A stretch of DNA of 64,000 bases from Clostridium sp. C8-1-8 (GCF_009928445.1 NZ_JAABNO010000001.1:124001-188000); one strand, 5' to 3'. Numbered from the stretch's first letter, positions 52,064-60,972 are shown. A program made the numbers and translations. Notes: generated from the sequence alone by a model not told the origin.

Positions 52064-53104
52064 TTAAATCACCTTCATTACTTCCATAAAGTTTACAAGT
52101 GATCCTAGCACAAAACAAACTACAATAATACTTGCTATTAACCAAAATACGTATTTCTTCTTAAAGCCGCCTGCTAGCATTAATGTGTTCTTAATATCTA
52201 ACATAGGACCAAATATTAAAAATGCTATTATTGATCCAGTGGTGAACTGACCGATGAAGGTAGAACCTATAAAAGCATCTGCTTCAGAACATATTGATAA
52301 AATAAAAGCTAAGCCTATCATAGCTAATACTGATATGTAAGGATTTCTTCCTAATACATTTATACTGTCTCTGGCAACCAAAACTTGAAATACTGCTGAT
52401 AATATTGCTCCAAATATTAGATATTTGCTTATATCCAAGAATTCAGAGACTACATTGTCCAGCAATAAGGATAACTTAGATTGATTTGAAGACGAGTTGT
52501 GTGATTCACCGCAGCCACAAAAATTATCGTCATCATCATAAATATCAGTTCTTAGCAAGTTTGGTGTAGTTTTTTCTAGGAAGCTTATTATAAAACCTAT
52601 AGTAATAGCAGCTATCATTCCGGCAATACTTCTTATAAATAATATGGATATTCTATGATTAAAGGCATAGTAAGTTGACATCAGTACTACTGGATTTATT
52701 ATAGGAGTTGCTAGCATAAAGGTGGTTGCAACCCCTACTGGTACTCCTTTTTTTATAAGACGCCTTGCTATAGGGATTATTGCACATTCACATATAGGAA
52801 AAAAGATTCCTATTGCAGATGCCATAAGTATTGCTAAAACTCTATTCTTAGGTAATATTTTGGCTATAGTTTTTTCAGAAACATATAGTTGTATAAAAGA
52901 GGATATTAAGGAACCCAGAAATATAAAAGGCATAGCCTCTAGTATTATACTTATAAAGATGGCAGAAAAGTTTTTAAGAGTTCTACCATTGAAGGCTATC
53001 TTAAATTTTAGCATCAATAATATGGTAAGTATTATCAATGGAATAAATGCTAGTTTTGATAGTACATTAATGTAGTTTTTTTGTTTCGTTTCTCTATACT
53101 CCAT
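52064..53104 (-). CDS. DUF318-family permease (YcgR/ArsP-like)
   Basis: This 346-residue membrane protein has about eight to nine hydrophobic segments in two blocks. The signature FFPICECAIIPIARRLIKKGVP holds two cysteines in the membrane, and CSEADAFI is a second conserved motif. Between the blocks lies a charged, Cys-containing loop DDDDNFCGCGESHNSSSNQ that could bind metal. The family includes the ArsP organoarsenic exporter and YcgR. Gene order GTPase, permease, YcgQ-like protein with 2-bp gaps shows one operon. The transported species is likely a metal or metal-ligand complex; this is inference. Confidence 0.87.
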   Translation of the reverse strand: MEYRETKQKNYINVLSKLAFIPLIILTILLMLKFKIAFNGRTLKNFSAIFISIILEAMPFIFLGSLISSFIQLYVSEKTIAKILPKNRVLAILMASAIGIFFPICECAIIPIARRLIKKGVPVGVATTFMLATPIINPVVLMSTYYAFNHRISILFIRSIAGMIAAITIGFIISFLEKTTPNLLRTDIYDDDDNFCGCGESHNSSSNQSKLSLLLDNVVSEFLDISKYLIFGAILSAVFQVLVARDSINVLGRNPYISVLAMIGLAFILSICSEADAFIGSTFIGQFTTGSIIAFLIFGPMLDIKNTLMLAGGFKKKYVFWLIASIIVVCFVLGSLVNFMEVMKVI

Positions 53105-53106
53105 TT

Positions 53107-53775
53107 TTAATACTCCTTTCTTGTAGCTTTATTTCCTATTTTAGAGAACAGTAGCTTAGTGGCAATTCTTAAAAACTTTAGAATACCGCCATCTAATATA
53201 GCCATGTATTGAAGTTCCTTCTCCAAGAAGTCAAGACTTTCTATATCTGCAATAAAGGTGTTTTTATTTAATTTATTTATATTAGTCTTAATGATTTTAA
53301 GCTTGTCCTTAGAAACCTTAGAGCAGTTGTTTAGTACTATTAGGTTGCTATGATAAATACACGGAAGAATAAGTGTTGGCATATTAGAAAAAAACATTTC
53401 ATATGAAAGTATATCTGCCAAATAAAATACTGAAGCTAGCTTACAAGCTTTGCTCAATTCCTGGGAAATAATTTCTACCAATTGAACAAGGTTTTTTGTC
53501 CCATTGTATTCTATAATTATTCTCTGAGGCTTGTATTTTTCTATCATAGTTTTTATATAGTCAGCACTTATGTTAGAGCTAGGTTCACAAAATTCCAAAT
53601 TTATATTCTTGCTATGTAAGATGGTATCTTCTATACTTGTCATGCCTTTTTCATTTTGAATAATCAAAACTCTTTCAAAAGAAAGATAAGTTTCTTTTAT
53701 TAATGTATTTATGAAATAGGTCTTTCCAGCTCCTAAGAAACCAGTAACTATTTCAATATCTACTTTAGTCTGCAT
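53107..53775 (-). CDS. Short divergent G3E-like GTPase lacking the CXCC motif
   Basis: This 222-residue protein starts with a canonical P-loop (EIVTGFLGAGKTYFIN) and aligns with the N-terminal half of the CobW/COG0523 family. The motif ENEFG is IIQNEKGM, the CXCC metal motif is replaced by EFCEPSSN, and the usual IIEPSG is IIEYNGT. The C-terminal CobW_C domain is absent. LNNC at the base-recognition position is unlike the usual NKxD or SRTQ. It may be an energy-coupling subunit rather than a metallochaperone, or a decaying paralogue of the gene at 54373. It is the first gene of the DUF318 operon. Confidence 0.75.
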   Translation of the reverse strand: MQTKVDIEIVTGFLGAGKTYFINTLIKETYLSFERVLIIQNEKGMTSIEDTILHSKNINLEFCEPSSNISADYIKTMIEKYKPQRIIIEYNGTKNLVQLVEIISQELSKACKLASVFYLADILSYEMFFSNMPTLILPCIYHSNLIVLNNCSKVSKDKLKIIKTNINKLNKNTFIADIESLDFLEKELQYMAILDGGILKFLRIATKLLFSKIGNKATRKEY

Positions 53776-53814
53776 AATATAATCACGCCTTTAATTTAAA
53801 ATAGTGTTTTTATC

Positions 53815-53895
53815 CTGGTACTGCTAAAGTACCTAAAGATTAATTGGTTTATAATCATAGGTTTTAGTACAATATCTAGCTCATATAGCATATAG
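53815..53895. repeat. Intergenic repeat F2, decayed copy
   Basis: TGGTACTGCTAAAGTAC resembles the F2 left end and AGCTCATATAGCATATAGG its inner right arm. The remainder of 53896-54092 shows nothing further. Confidence 0.4.
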
Positions 53896-54092
53896 GATAT
53901 AACTATTTAGTTATATCAATATTATTAAGCATATACTAATCTTATTAATATAATTATTATATTACACTTCGATCCTTATAGGTTACATAAGAATTAATTT
54001 GTTCTCAGTAAAGTATGATATATTGTGGGAAATAATTCTTTGCTTATATTATAAATAGATCACTTAAATCCAAACTGAAGATTTGAATTAGC

Positions 54093-54195
54093 CATAAAGA
54101 TATACCACTTCAATTTAAAGTGTATCTTCAAAAACTCCCTATATCATGAGAGGATAATTTGAAAATAAAGACTTTATTATGAAGTGGTACATATG
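54093..54195 (+). repeat. Intergenic repeat F3, best-preserved copy
   Basis: The left end AGATATACCACTTCA is complementary to the right end TGAAGTGGTACAT. The centre has CTCCCTATATCATGAGAGG. A further inverted repeat TAAGTTAT/ATAACTTA follows at 54205-54275. Confidence 0.7.
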
Positions 54196-54372
54196 CTCAC
54201 GGTTCGAAGTTTAAGTTATACTCACCGTTAAGGTATTGCAAAATCTATTGCAAGCAAAACTCATAACTTAAAGTTTGCTCTTGTAACCCTATAGGAAATC
54301 TATAGCTTGATAATAGAACCTTTGAAATTACAAGCTTTAGTTAAAATTTGCACCATGGTGCGCCATATAACC

Positions 54373-55332
54373 TTAAATATCAAATAGCTTTTTTATCTCA
54401 TTAGAATTAAGCCCATTACCTATAACGCATACTCTTCCTGAATAGTCAGGGGAGGAGTTTCTTATGTCAAACTCGCCTGGAACATAATCGAATTCAAGCC
54501 ACTTGCTGCTTGAAGACTCAATAATCCCTTTGGCTCTAAGGACAGTTCCATATACATTTTTATCATTTAATTTAGATAAAATGGCTTCTAAGGTACTTTT
54601 AGAAAATATCTTTGGAGTTTCAATACCTATGGTTTTGAAGGTATCCACTGTTGATTTAGAAGTTGTACTTTTAACAGCAACTCTTAAGGAGTTGTCTTTT
54701 AAAAGATTCACTTTTGCAATAAGCTGCTTTTGAGCATCTCCTTCAGCGATTTCTATTATGTCTTTAGCCTTTAAGTTATCCCATGGGGTTGTTATTATAT
54801 TGGCACTTTTATTTAGTGCTTTGATTTTATCAACTACTTGTACTACATGATCTTTGCTTACATTTTGGGTTCTGCTTAGGATTATAGTTTTCGCATTTAT
54901 TATTTGGTTTTTATAGAATTCATCGAAGTTCATAACATACATATCATACTTAGTTACATCAATTACAGTCATTATCATGTTTAGGGTAACTTTATCTTTT
55001 AGAGTAGGTTCCTTGAATACTGATAATATCTCAGATAGCTTTGCAACCCCTGAAGGCTCTATTATTATCCTTTCAGGATTGTACTTTTCGATAACTTCAC
55101 TTATTCCATCAGTAAAGTCTCCATATACACTGCAGCATATACAGCCAGCGTTGATCTCTTTAACATCTATCTTAGTAGTTTTTAAAAAACTGCTATCAAT
55201 GCCGATTTCTCCAAATTCATTTTCAATTATAGCTATTTTATCATTCTTTAGTTCTTCACCTATAAGCTTTTTTATAAGCATAGTTTTTCCTGCACCCAAG
55301 AATCCAGAAAATAAATCGACTTTAACCTTCAA
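54373..55332 (-). CDS. G3E-family (CobW/COG0523) GTPase, putative metallochaperone
   Basis: This 319-residue protein has P-loop SGFLGAGKT, ENEFGEIGID, the metal-binding GCICCSV (CXCC), IIEPSGVAKL and the base-recognition motif SRTQN. The C-terminal domain begins near residue 225. The family moves zinc, nickel, cobalt or iron to client proteins using GTP. The neighbouring DUF318 system and the second G3E gene suggest a metal-responsive group; the metal is unknown. TTG start with AAGGGA upstream. No Zur or NikR box could be identified. Confidence 0.9.
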   Translation of the reverse strand: MKVKVDLFSGFLGAGKTMLIKKLIGEELKNDKIAIIENEFGEIGIDSSFLKTTKIDVKEINAGCICCSVYGDFTDGISEVIEKYNPERIIIEPSGVAKLSEILSVFKEPTLKDKVTLNMIMTVIDVTKYDMYVMNFDEFYKNQIINAKTIILSRTQNVSKDHVVQVVDKIKALNKSANIITTPWDNLKAKDIIEIAEGDAQKQLIAKVNLLKDNSLRVAVKSTTSKSTVDTFKTIGIETPKIFSKSTLEAILSKLNDKNVYGTVLRAKGIIESSSSKWLEFDYVPGEFDIRNSSPDYSGRVCVIGNGLNSNEIKKLFDI

Positions 55333-55365
55333 ATAAATCCCTTCTTTCTAAATATATAAGTTTTT

Positions 55366-55496
55366 GGCTCTGTTAAAGTACTGTGTTGAAATTAAGTGAT
55401 CAGTGATCCGATGCTTAGATGAGCTTGCCCTAATTGCTCACTCATATAGCATTTCCTTCATTACCGCTTAATTTCAAGAATCCTATTAAACATAGC
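55366..55496 (+). repeat. Intergenic repeat F2, full reference copy
   Basis: 131 bp. The ends GGCTCTGTTAAAG and TATTAAACATAGC are inverted, as are the subterminal TTGAAATTAAG and CTTAATTTCAA and the central ATGCTTAGATGAGC and GCTCACTCATATAGCAT arms, so the whole element can fold into a long hairpin. Confidence 0.75.
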
Positions 55497-55855
55497 TAAA
55501 TTTTTAGGAAAAGGCTTTGTTAAGTTAAACAATATTAATAAAATTAGCCTTAAGAATCACCGGTCTGGTTCATTATAATGTTTTTATAAGTTTGTCTTAA
55601 TACTCTAGATTATGTTCCACTTATTAATTTTAAACCTATAAAATCACTAAATCAACGCAAATGATTTGCATTATATGTTGTACATATAAAATTTACAATT
55701 GGAACTAGGATTAAGAAAACTTTTAAACAGGAGAGTTTTTACTTAATATGAAGGAATTTTAAAGATATTTATACTTGAAGGCTTAGTATTTTAGATTAAT
55801 AAGCTCATAACATAAGTGATGGGATTAGATTATGAGAGATGAGTTCACAAAAAAA

Positions 55856-55905
55856 GAACCTAATATAAATAGACTCTCTTTTATGAGTGTCCATTATATA
55901 GGTTC
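55856..55905 (-). terminator. Terminator of the RpiR-type regulator gene
   Basis: GAACCTAATATAA (55856-55868) pairs with TTATATAGGTTC (55894-55905) with one bulge. The minus strand continues TTTTTTT. Confidence 0.7.
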
Positions 55906-56023
55906 CATTTTACTAGAACTCTTGCCTTTCTTTTAGTTATATTTAGATAGTAACTACAATGCAGCTGTTAAAAGTTGTTGGAATTCTATAAGAAGATTTT
56001 ATTTGAAACGGTTAATATTTAAT

Positions 56024-56797
56024 CTACACTTCAAATAAAAATCTATATCTCATAATAAGCATATCCTTTACATATAAGAGCGCATACCTGCCCACAAAAG
56101 GGAAGTATTCATTTCCATAAAGTATCACTTTAGATATGTATTGTTGTAAGCTTGTAGCTTTATTTTGTGTTAGCAGAACTTTTCTGGCTTTGCTTTGTTT
56201 TAAGGCATCATTTAACCTTGAGGTATAGCTACAGCCCCCAGATGCAGACAATATAATTAGTAAGGAGTCCTTATCAAGGCTCTTGATGTTTTCTAATTGC
56301 TGATCTATGTCAATAAATACTGTAGCAAATTTACCTAAAACCATCAGTTCTCCTTGAAGGTCTAAGGTTATGGTTTGAGCGGTGTTTAAACCTACAAAGG
56401 CCACATTCTTATATTCATGTATTTGACTAGCTAACTCATCAATTTCTTCAATCTTTAAGGCTTCGGTGGCTAAGTCTATGTTTTTCTTTGCCATATTTAC
56501 TAGATTTGTAGCATCCTCATTAACATTCATATTGATGCTCTTATTCCTAGGATTGAAATACTCATTTTCCTCATAAATAAGCATGTTCTTAAACTCAGAA
56601 AAGTTGGTACAGCCCAGTTTTCTGCAGAATCTACTTATGGTTGATATTGATACATAACAAAGATCAGCCAATTGATTTATACTAAGGGTGGGAATTACAT
56701 TTAAGTTCTGAAGTATTATCCAGGATATATTATAATCAATATCTTTTTCATTGCTATTATTTATTATTATTAGTAATTTGTGAACTATATCACTCAT
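56024..56797 (-). CDS. MurR/RpiR-family transcriptional regulator
   Basis: This 257-residue protein has an N-terminal HTH_6 domain (PTLSINQLADLCYVSISTISRFCRKLGCTNFSEFK) and a C-terminal SIS sugar-phosphate domain (VAFVGLNTAQTITLDLQGELMVLG; LIILSASGGCSYT). RpiR-type proteins sense phosphosugars. An oxidoreductase gene lies 230 bp upstream on the same strand and could be a target or partner. GGTGGTG precedes the ATG. An F1 element ends 32 nt upstream. Confidence 0.88.
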   Translation of the reverse strand: MSDIVHKLLIIINNSNEKDIDYNISWIILQNLNVIPTLSINQLADLCYVSISTISRFCRKLGCTNFSEFKNMLIYEENEYFNPRNKSINMNVNEDATNLVNMAKKNIDLATEALKIEEIDELASQIHEYKNVAFVGLNTAQTITLDLQGELMVLGKFATVFIDIDQQLENIKSLDKDSLLIILSASGGCSYTSRLNDALKQSKARKVLLTQNKATSLQQYISKVILYGNEYFPFVGRYALLYVKDMLIMRYRFLFEV

Positions 56798-56828
56798 TTT
56801 TTCACCACCGGTACTTGTATTTGTATAT

Positions 56829-56927
56829 AGAGTTCCTAACTAAACTATTAATTTATGAATGCAGCAAAGATTCCTAGAAACCGTGATTTTCTAATAGTTA
56901 TAAATCTAAGTTTCCATATAGGAACTT
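56829..56927 (-). repeat. F1 leader element upstream of the RpiR-type gene
   Basis: Ends AGAGTTCCTA (56829-56838) and TAGGAACT (56919-56926) are inverted. The core arms CTATTAATTTATGAATG and AGTTATAAATCTAAGTTT and the loop GAAAATCACGGTTTCTAGG (minus strand) are present. It ends 32 nt from the start codon at 56797. Confidence 0.7.
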
Positions 56928-57025
56928 TTTAGTTTCTAACTTAGCTGCTAAGTTATACAGGCTCGAAAATCCATATATTTTTGATTATCGAACAAGTACA
57001 AGTTAAGTTTACATATAGTAACTGC

Positions 57026-57928
57026 TTACTTAAGTAGTTTATCTATAATTTGCTCACATATTTCGTGGGTAATAAGTGCATCCTCTAGGCTTATATCAGT
57101 AGCTTTTCCATCCCTTACACAGTCTAAGAAATGATTTATTATCTGGACGAAGCCTTTTCTAAATAAGGTTGTATCCCAATCAGCTAATCTAGATAAACTT
57201 TCTTCATTTTTTGCAAAGGTTGAGGTTAGGGCTGACTCCTTAACTACAAGCTTTTTTTCGGCACACATATATTCAAGTACTTCCTCAGACATACCGCTAT
57301 TTCTATTCATTATTGCAATTGAGGTAGTATTGGTATTTGATAGTTTAGTCACTACGTTGTACAGATTGTCGCCATCTAAAAGTCCATTTACCTGTAGGTC
57401 TGAAACGTCTCCCCCCATCAAATATCTAACGGTATCAATAACGTGTATATAATCATCAAGTACGAAGGTTCTTATATCCTCTGGTCTAGCAAACCTGTTT
57501 TTTTGCATTATGATTATATTAGCAGTTTTCTCTTTTTTTAATGAGGCATACATAGGTGCAAAACGTCTGTTAAAGCCTACCATAAGTGTTCTGTTGCATT
57601 TCTTAGCTATGGAAGCTAGTTCCTTTGATTCTTCATAAGAGTAGGAAAGTGGTTTATCTACATAAACATCTATACCAGAAGTTAGTAGTTTTTTACAGAT
57701 TTCGAAATGAGACTCTGTTGCTGTATGTACGAAGGCTGCTTTTATATTTAAGTTTATTAGTTCATCTACAGAGGTTGTATATTCACTAACTCGATACTGT
57801 TTAGCTAGTTTCTCTAGCTTTTCGCTATCCCTAGTACAAAATATAAGTTCAATATCCCCTCTAGCTGTTATAACTGGTAGGTATGCCTTTTGAGCTATTC
57901 CACCCAGGCCTATTACTCCTATTCTCAT
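57026..57928 (-). CDS. Gfo/Idh/MocA-family oxidoreductase
   Basis: This 300-residue NAD(P)-dependent enzyme has Rossmann motif GVIGLGGIAQKAYLP, the family motif VDKPLSYSYEES with the catalytic Lys, and GFNRRFAPMY. The C-terminal domain is shorter than average. It probably acts on a sugar, inositol or sugar-phosphate; the adjacent RpiR regulator fits a sugar role. GGAGG precedes the ATG. Substrate unknown. Confidence 0.88.
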   Translation of the reverse strand: MRIGVIGLGGIAQKAYLPVITARGDIELIFCTRDSEKLEKLAKQYRVSEYTTSVDELINLNIKAAFVHTATESHFEICKKLLTSGIDVYVDKPLSYSYEESKELASIAKKCNRTLMVGFNRRFAPMYASLKKEKTANIIIMQKNRFARPEDIRTFVLDDYIHVIDTVRYLMGGDVSDLQVNGLLDGDNLYNVVTKLSNTNTTSIAIMNRNSGMSEEVLEYMCAEKKLVVKESALTSTFAKNEESLSRLADWDTTLFRKGFVQIINHFLDCVRDGKATDISLEDALITHEICEQIIDKLLK

Positions 57929-58143
57929 AACAAATCCTCCTTATGTATTAAATTTATTTATGGAAATGAGAATCGTAAATTCATAAAAATTTCTATCTTG
58001 AGTAAACCATTAACGTTATGTATGATTTAAGCAATATAAATATTTATCTTAAGCTGAAGAGATTCGATTCTTCAGTTATCTTATACAGTAATTATAAATC
58101 ACTTAAACCTCAATGACAAACACAGATATATGCTGTAATATAA

Positions 58144-58270
58144 TAGATATCCAACTTCGGCTATTGATTTATACATGTTTGATTATCCCTAGAAGTCTGG
58201 ATCATCTAATCCAAAAAAAGTTGTAATTATCGTTGTATGTATAAATTAAGTTTTGGTAAAGGATACCTAT
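58144..58270 (+). repeat. F1 leader element upstream of the DMT transporter
   Basis: Ends ATAGATATCC and GGATACCTAT are inverted. The arms CTATTGATTTATACATG and TGTATGTATAAATTAAGTTTT enclose a longer loop TTTGATTATCCCTAGAAGTCTGG. A promoter-like ATGACA-N17-TAATAT lies just upstream (about 58111-58139). It ends 24 nt before the start codon. Confidence 0.7.
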
Positions 58271-58293
58271 ATATAGGAATTGGGGGCTAAAAA

Positions 58294-59172
58294 ATGAACG
58301 ACAAAATCAAGATTTTATTTGCAATGATTATCTTTGGGAGTATAGGCATATTAGTAAAAAATATAAATCTTCCATCTTTAGAAATTGCATTTCTTAGAGC
58401 TACAATCGGCAGTGTTTTTTTATTTTGCTTTAGTTTATTAACGAAGCAAAGCTTCTCTTTAGATAAAATAAAGAAGAATGCCTTGCCACTTATTATTTCT
58501 GGGGCAGCCATAGGCTTTAACTGGATACTATTATTTCAAGCTTATAAGTATACAACTGTATCTATAGCTACTATAAGCTATTATTTTGCACCTATGTTTG
58601 TAATAATAGCAGCACCTTTTGTACTAAAAGAAAAGCTTACAACAACTAAAGTTCTATGCTTAATAGCCGCACTTATTGGAATAATAATGATCAATTTGGG
58701 AGACGGTTCAGGTGTGCCATCTCAAAATGTTAAGGGAATACTTTTTGGACTTAGTGGCGCTGTTTTATATGCCACTGTAGTGTTGATAAATAAATTTATA
58801 AAAGATTTATCTGGTTTTGAAACTACCTTAATACAGCTTGCAGTATCAGCAATAACCTTACTTCCTTTTATAATATATAGAGGAGAAATAGCAAACGTTA
58901 AAGAACTTGGTCCTAGCGGATTAATATATGTATTGGTTGTAGGAATAATACATACTGGTATAGCGTATATGCTTTATTTCACAGCAATGAAGAGCTTGGA
59001 AAGCCATTCTATAGCCATTCTAAGTTACATAGATCCAATATCAGCGGTGATATTTTCTACATTATTATTAGGAGAATCCATAACTGCTGTCCAAATCATT
59101 GGAGGCATAATAGTTCTTTTATCCACCTTTTTAGTTGAAAGAGTTGGTAAGGTAAATACCTTAGAGATGTAG
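58294..59172 (+). CDS. EamA/DMT-family transporter
   Basis: This 292-residue protein has ten membrane segments arranged as two EamA repeats: the first from IKILFAMIIFGSIGILVKN, the second from GILFGLSGAVLYATVVLINKF. SIATISYYFAPMFVIIAAPFVLKE and SIAILSYIDPISAVIFSTLLLGE are the equivalent repeat ends. It probably exports an amino acid or metabolite. GGGGG precedes the ATG. An F1 element precedes it. Confidence 0.9.
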   Translation: MNDKIKILFAMIIFGSIGILVKNINLPSLEIAFLRATIGSVFLFCFSLLTKQSFSLDKIKKNALPLIISGAAIGFNWILLFQAYKYTTVSIATISYYFAPMFVIIAAPFVLKEKLTTTKVLCLIAALIGIIMINLGDGSGVPSQNVKGILFGLSGAVLYATVVLINKFIKDLSGFETTLIQLAVSAITLLPFIIYRGEIANVKELGPSGLIYVLVVGIIHTGIAYMLYFTAMKSLESHSIAILSYIDPISAVIFSTLLLGESITAVQIIGGIIVLLSTFLVERVGKVNTLEM

Positions 59173-59243
59173 ATAGGGTTAATTTTAAGTGATTTGGCAA
59201 TAATATGTATAAGCACTACATTTATATATTATTGAGGTGAATT

Positions 59244-59885
59244 ATGAGAATACCAAATCATGTTGGAATAATACCAGATGGAAATAGAAGATGGGCTGTG
59301 GATAAGGGACTGACTAAAGAAAGTGGCTACATTTCTGGAATTGATCCAGGATTAGAACTTTTTAAGCTGTGTAAGAATGCTGGAGTTAAAGAAGTAACTT
59401 ACTATGGTTTTACTGTTGACAATACAAAGAGGCCAGCAGAACAAAGAAGAGCTTTTACAGAAGCTTGCATAAATGCGGTTCAAATCCTTTCAGGTCAGGA
59501 TGCGGAGCTATTAGTTGTAGGAAATACAAAGTCTGATATGTTTCCAGAGGAGTTATTGCCATACACTGTAAGAAAGACCTTTGGTAATGGCGGCCTTAGA
59601 GTTAATTTTTTAGTTAATTATAGTTGGAAGTGGGATTTGGACCATTTAAAAGAGGTCAAATCCAGAAGTAATAATATAAATAATCAGATACAATCTTATG
59701 ATGTATCAAGAGTGGATCTTATAATAAGATGGGGAGGAAGAAGAAGGCTAAGTGGGTTTCTTCCTGTACAATCAATATATTCTGACTTTTATGTTATAGA
59801 TGATTATTGGCCTGATTTTAAACCTCAACATTTTTATGATGCTCTTAGTTGGTACAATGAACAAGATATAACTCTTGGAGGATAA
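59244..59885 (+). CDS. Short, divergent undecaprenyl-diphosphate synthase-like protein
   Basis: This 213-residue protein has the cis-prenyltransferase signature HVGIIPDGNRRWA with the catalytic Asp, and later VDLIIRWGGRRRLSGFLPVQS, which corresponds to DLxIRTxGExRxSxFxxWQ in UppS. Differences are notable: the FSTENW motif is YGFTVDNTKR, the E-x-R-x-S site reads R-R-R-L-S, and it is about 40 residues shorter than UppS. It is therefore a paralogue of uncertain activity rather than the housekeeping enzyme. TTGAGGTG precedes the ATG. It lies 71 bp after the DMT gene. Confidence 0.82.
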   Translation: MRIPNHVGIIPDGNRRWAVDKGLTKESGYISGIDPGLELFKLCKNAGVKEVTYYGFTVDNTKRPAEQRRAFTEACINAVQILSGQDAELLVVGNTKSDMFPEELLPYTVRKTFGNGGLRVNFLVNYSWKWDLDHLKEVKSRSNNINNQIQSYDVSRVDLIIRWGGRRRLSGFLPVQSIYSDFYVIDDYWPDFKPQHFYDALSWYNEQDITLGG

Positions 59886-59940
59886 TTGTTAAGTATTCTA
59901 GTAAGTTTAAAAAATTGATTATTTTTAATATTAGGTGGTT

Positions 59941-60010
59941 GTGAAGAAGAGGCTATATGAGAGAGTACTCATTAAAAATCTTATGGCTGACCACTTTATT
60001 TTAACAGAGC
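59941..60010 (-). repeat. Intergenic repeat F2, partial, reverse orientation
   Basis: The minus strand reads GCTCTGTTAAAATAAAGTGG then TACTCTCTCATATAGCC, matching F2 ends and inner arm. It lies 3' of the UppS-like gene. Confidence 0.5.
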
Positions 60011-60101
60011 ATAAAACTTATACACAAGTTTTTATAGAGTATTAGTTTTTAGTGGATAAAGATAAAAACATTGTGGATAAAATTAAGACTTACGCAATTA
60101 G

Positions 60102-60140
60102 AAAATCACTAATGAGGGGGATTCATTAGTGATTTTTTTT
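60102..60140. terminator. Bidirectional terminator between UppS-like and lipoprotein genes
   Basis: AAAATCACTAATGA (60102-60115) and TCATTAGTGATTTT (60123-60136), followed by TTTT. Confidence 0.8.
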
Positions 60141-60169
60141 CTATATAAAAGATTTTCCTACATTAATTA

Positions 60170-60820
60170 TTATGAGCTTGAACCAGTACTGCTAGAACTG
60201 GTGTTATTTGTTCCGTTGCTATTACTATTGCTATTGGTACCATTATTGTTGCCATTATTATTTTGTCTTTGACGGTTTGGCATATCTGCCCTTACCTTTT
60301 CCATTACCTTAGTAGCTTGATCTTGAGTTATAACACCATCTGAAACTAGCTTGCTTAAAGGATTGAAGTTTCCTCTGTTACCCTTTGTGCCGTTGCCGTT
60401 CTTAGTGCCTTGACCTTGCTGTGAATTTTCACCGTTTTGAGTAGTCGATCCTTGATTATTATTTTGATTGCCTTGACCATTTGAGCCTTGAGCATTATTT
60501 CCACGGCCTTGGCCATTTGGTCTCTGGGTTAAGGTTGTTAAAGCTTCAAGAACCTTAGTTCCTTGATCTTTAGTTAGTGTTCCATCACTTACAAGTGCAT
60601 TTACATCAGTCTCCATTTGTTTCTTTCTTTCCTCTGCATTAGCAGCAAAGTTACCATTTCCATGCTGTCCTTGTTGCCCTTGCTGACTCTGCTGGTTTTG
60701 CGTGGAGGCCTGAGCTACATCGTTTTTATTAGCGCTGCTGCATCCTGTAAGTAATAATCCTGAAATGCTAAGGGCGGAAACTAGCATTATAACTTTCTTC
60801 GATAATATGTTTTTCATCAT
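60170..60820 (-). CDS. Low-complexity lipoprotein with two SDG-DQ motif repeats
   Basis: This protein of about 216 residues has a lipoprotein signal ending LLLTGC (Cys27). The mature part is rich in Gln, Gly and Asn. Two related helical motifs, VNALVSDGTLTKDQGTKVLE and LSKLVSDGVITQDQATKVME, are separated by a GQGN-rich linker, and the end is an Asn/Ser/Thr tail. The spacing of the two motifs suggests a duplicated unit; I know no function. ATG 60820 is chosen because the TTG at 60835 overlaps the ribosome binding site TGAGGAGTG. An F1 element lies upstream. Confidence 0.75.
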   Translation of the reverse strand: MMKNILSKKVIMLVSALSISGLLLTGCSSANKNDVAQASTQNQQSQQGQQGQHGNGNFAANAEERKKQMETDVNALVSDGTLTKDQGTKVLEALTTLTQRPNGQGRGNNAQGSNGQGNQNNNQGSTTQNGENSQQGQGTKNGNGTKGNRGNFNPLSKLVSDGVITQDQATKVMEKVRADMPNRQRQNNNGNNNGTNSNSNSNGTNNTSSSSTGSSS

Positions 60821-60886
60821 GCTTTCACTCCTCAAACTTTCCTAATTTTTTATTTTTAAGTAATTTGATAACTAAGTTTTTGCTTA

Positions 60887-60972
60887 AGAGTCCATTTATC
60901 AGAACTTAAGTTATAAATGCACAATCCCGTATTATGGGACATACATAAATTAATAATTGAGCTAGGAACTCT
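60887..60972 (-). repeat. F1 leader element upstream of the lipoprotein gene
   Basis: In gene direction it begins AGAGTTCCTA, continues ATTATTAATTTATGTATG and loop TCCCATAATACGGGATTG, then ATTTATAACTTAAGTT. The far end is degraded (TGGACTCTT). It ends 67 nt from the start codon. Confidence 0.65.

Noticed and set aside
54977..55336. 119-codon plus-strand ORF
   Set aside because: Shadow of the G3E GTPase gene.
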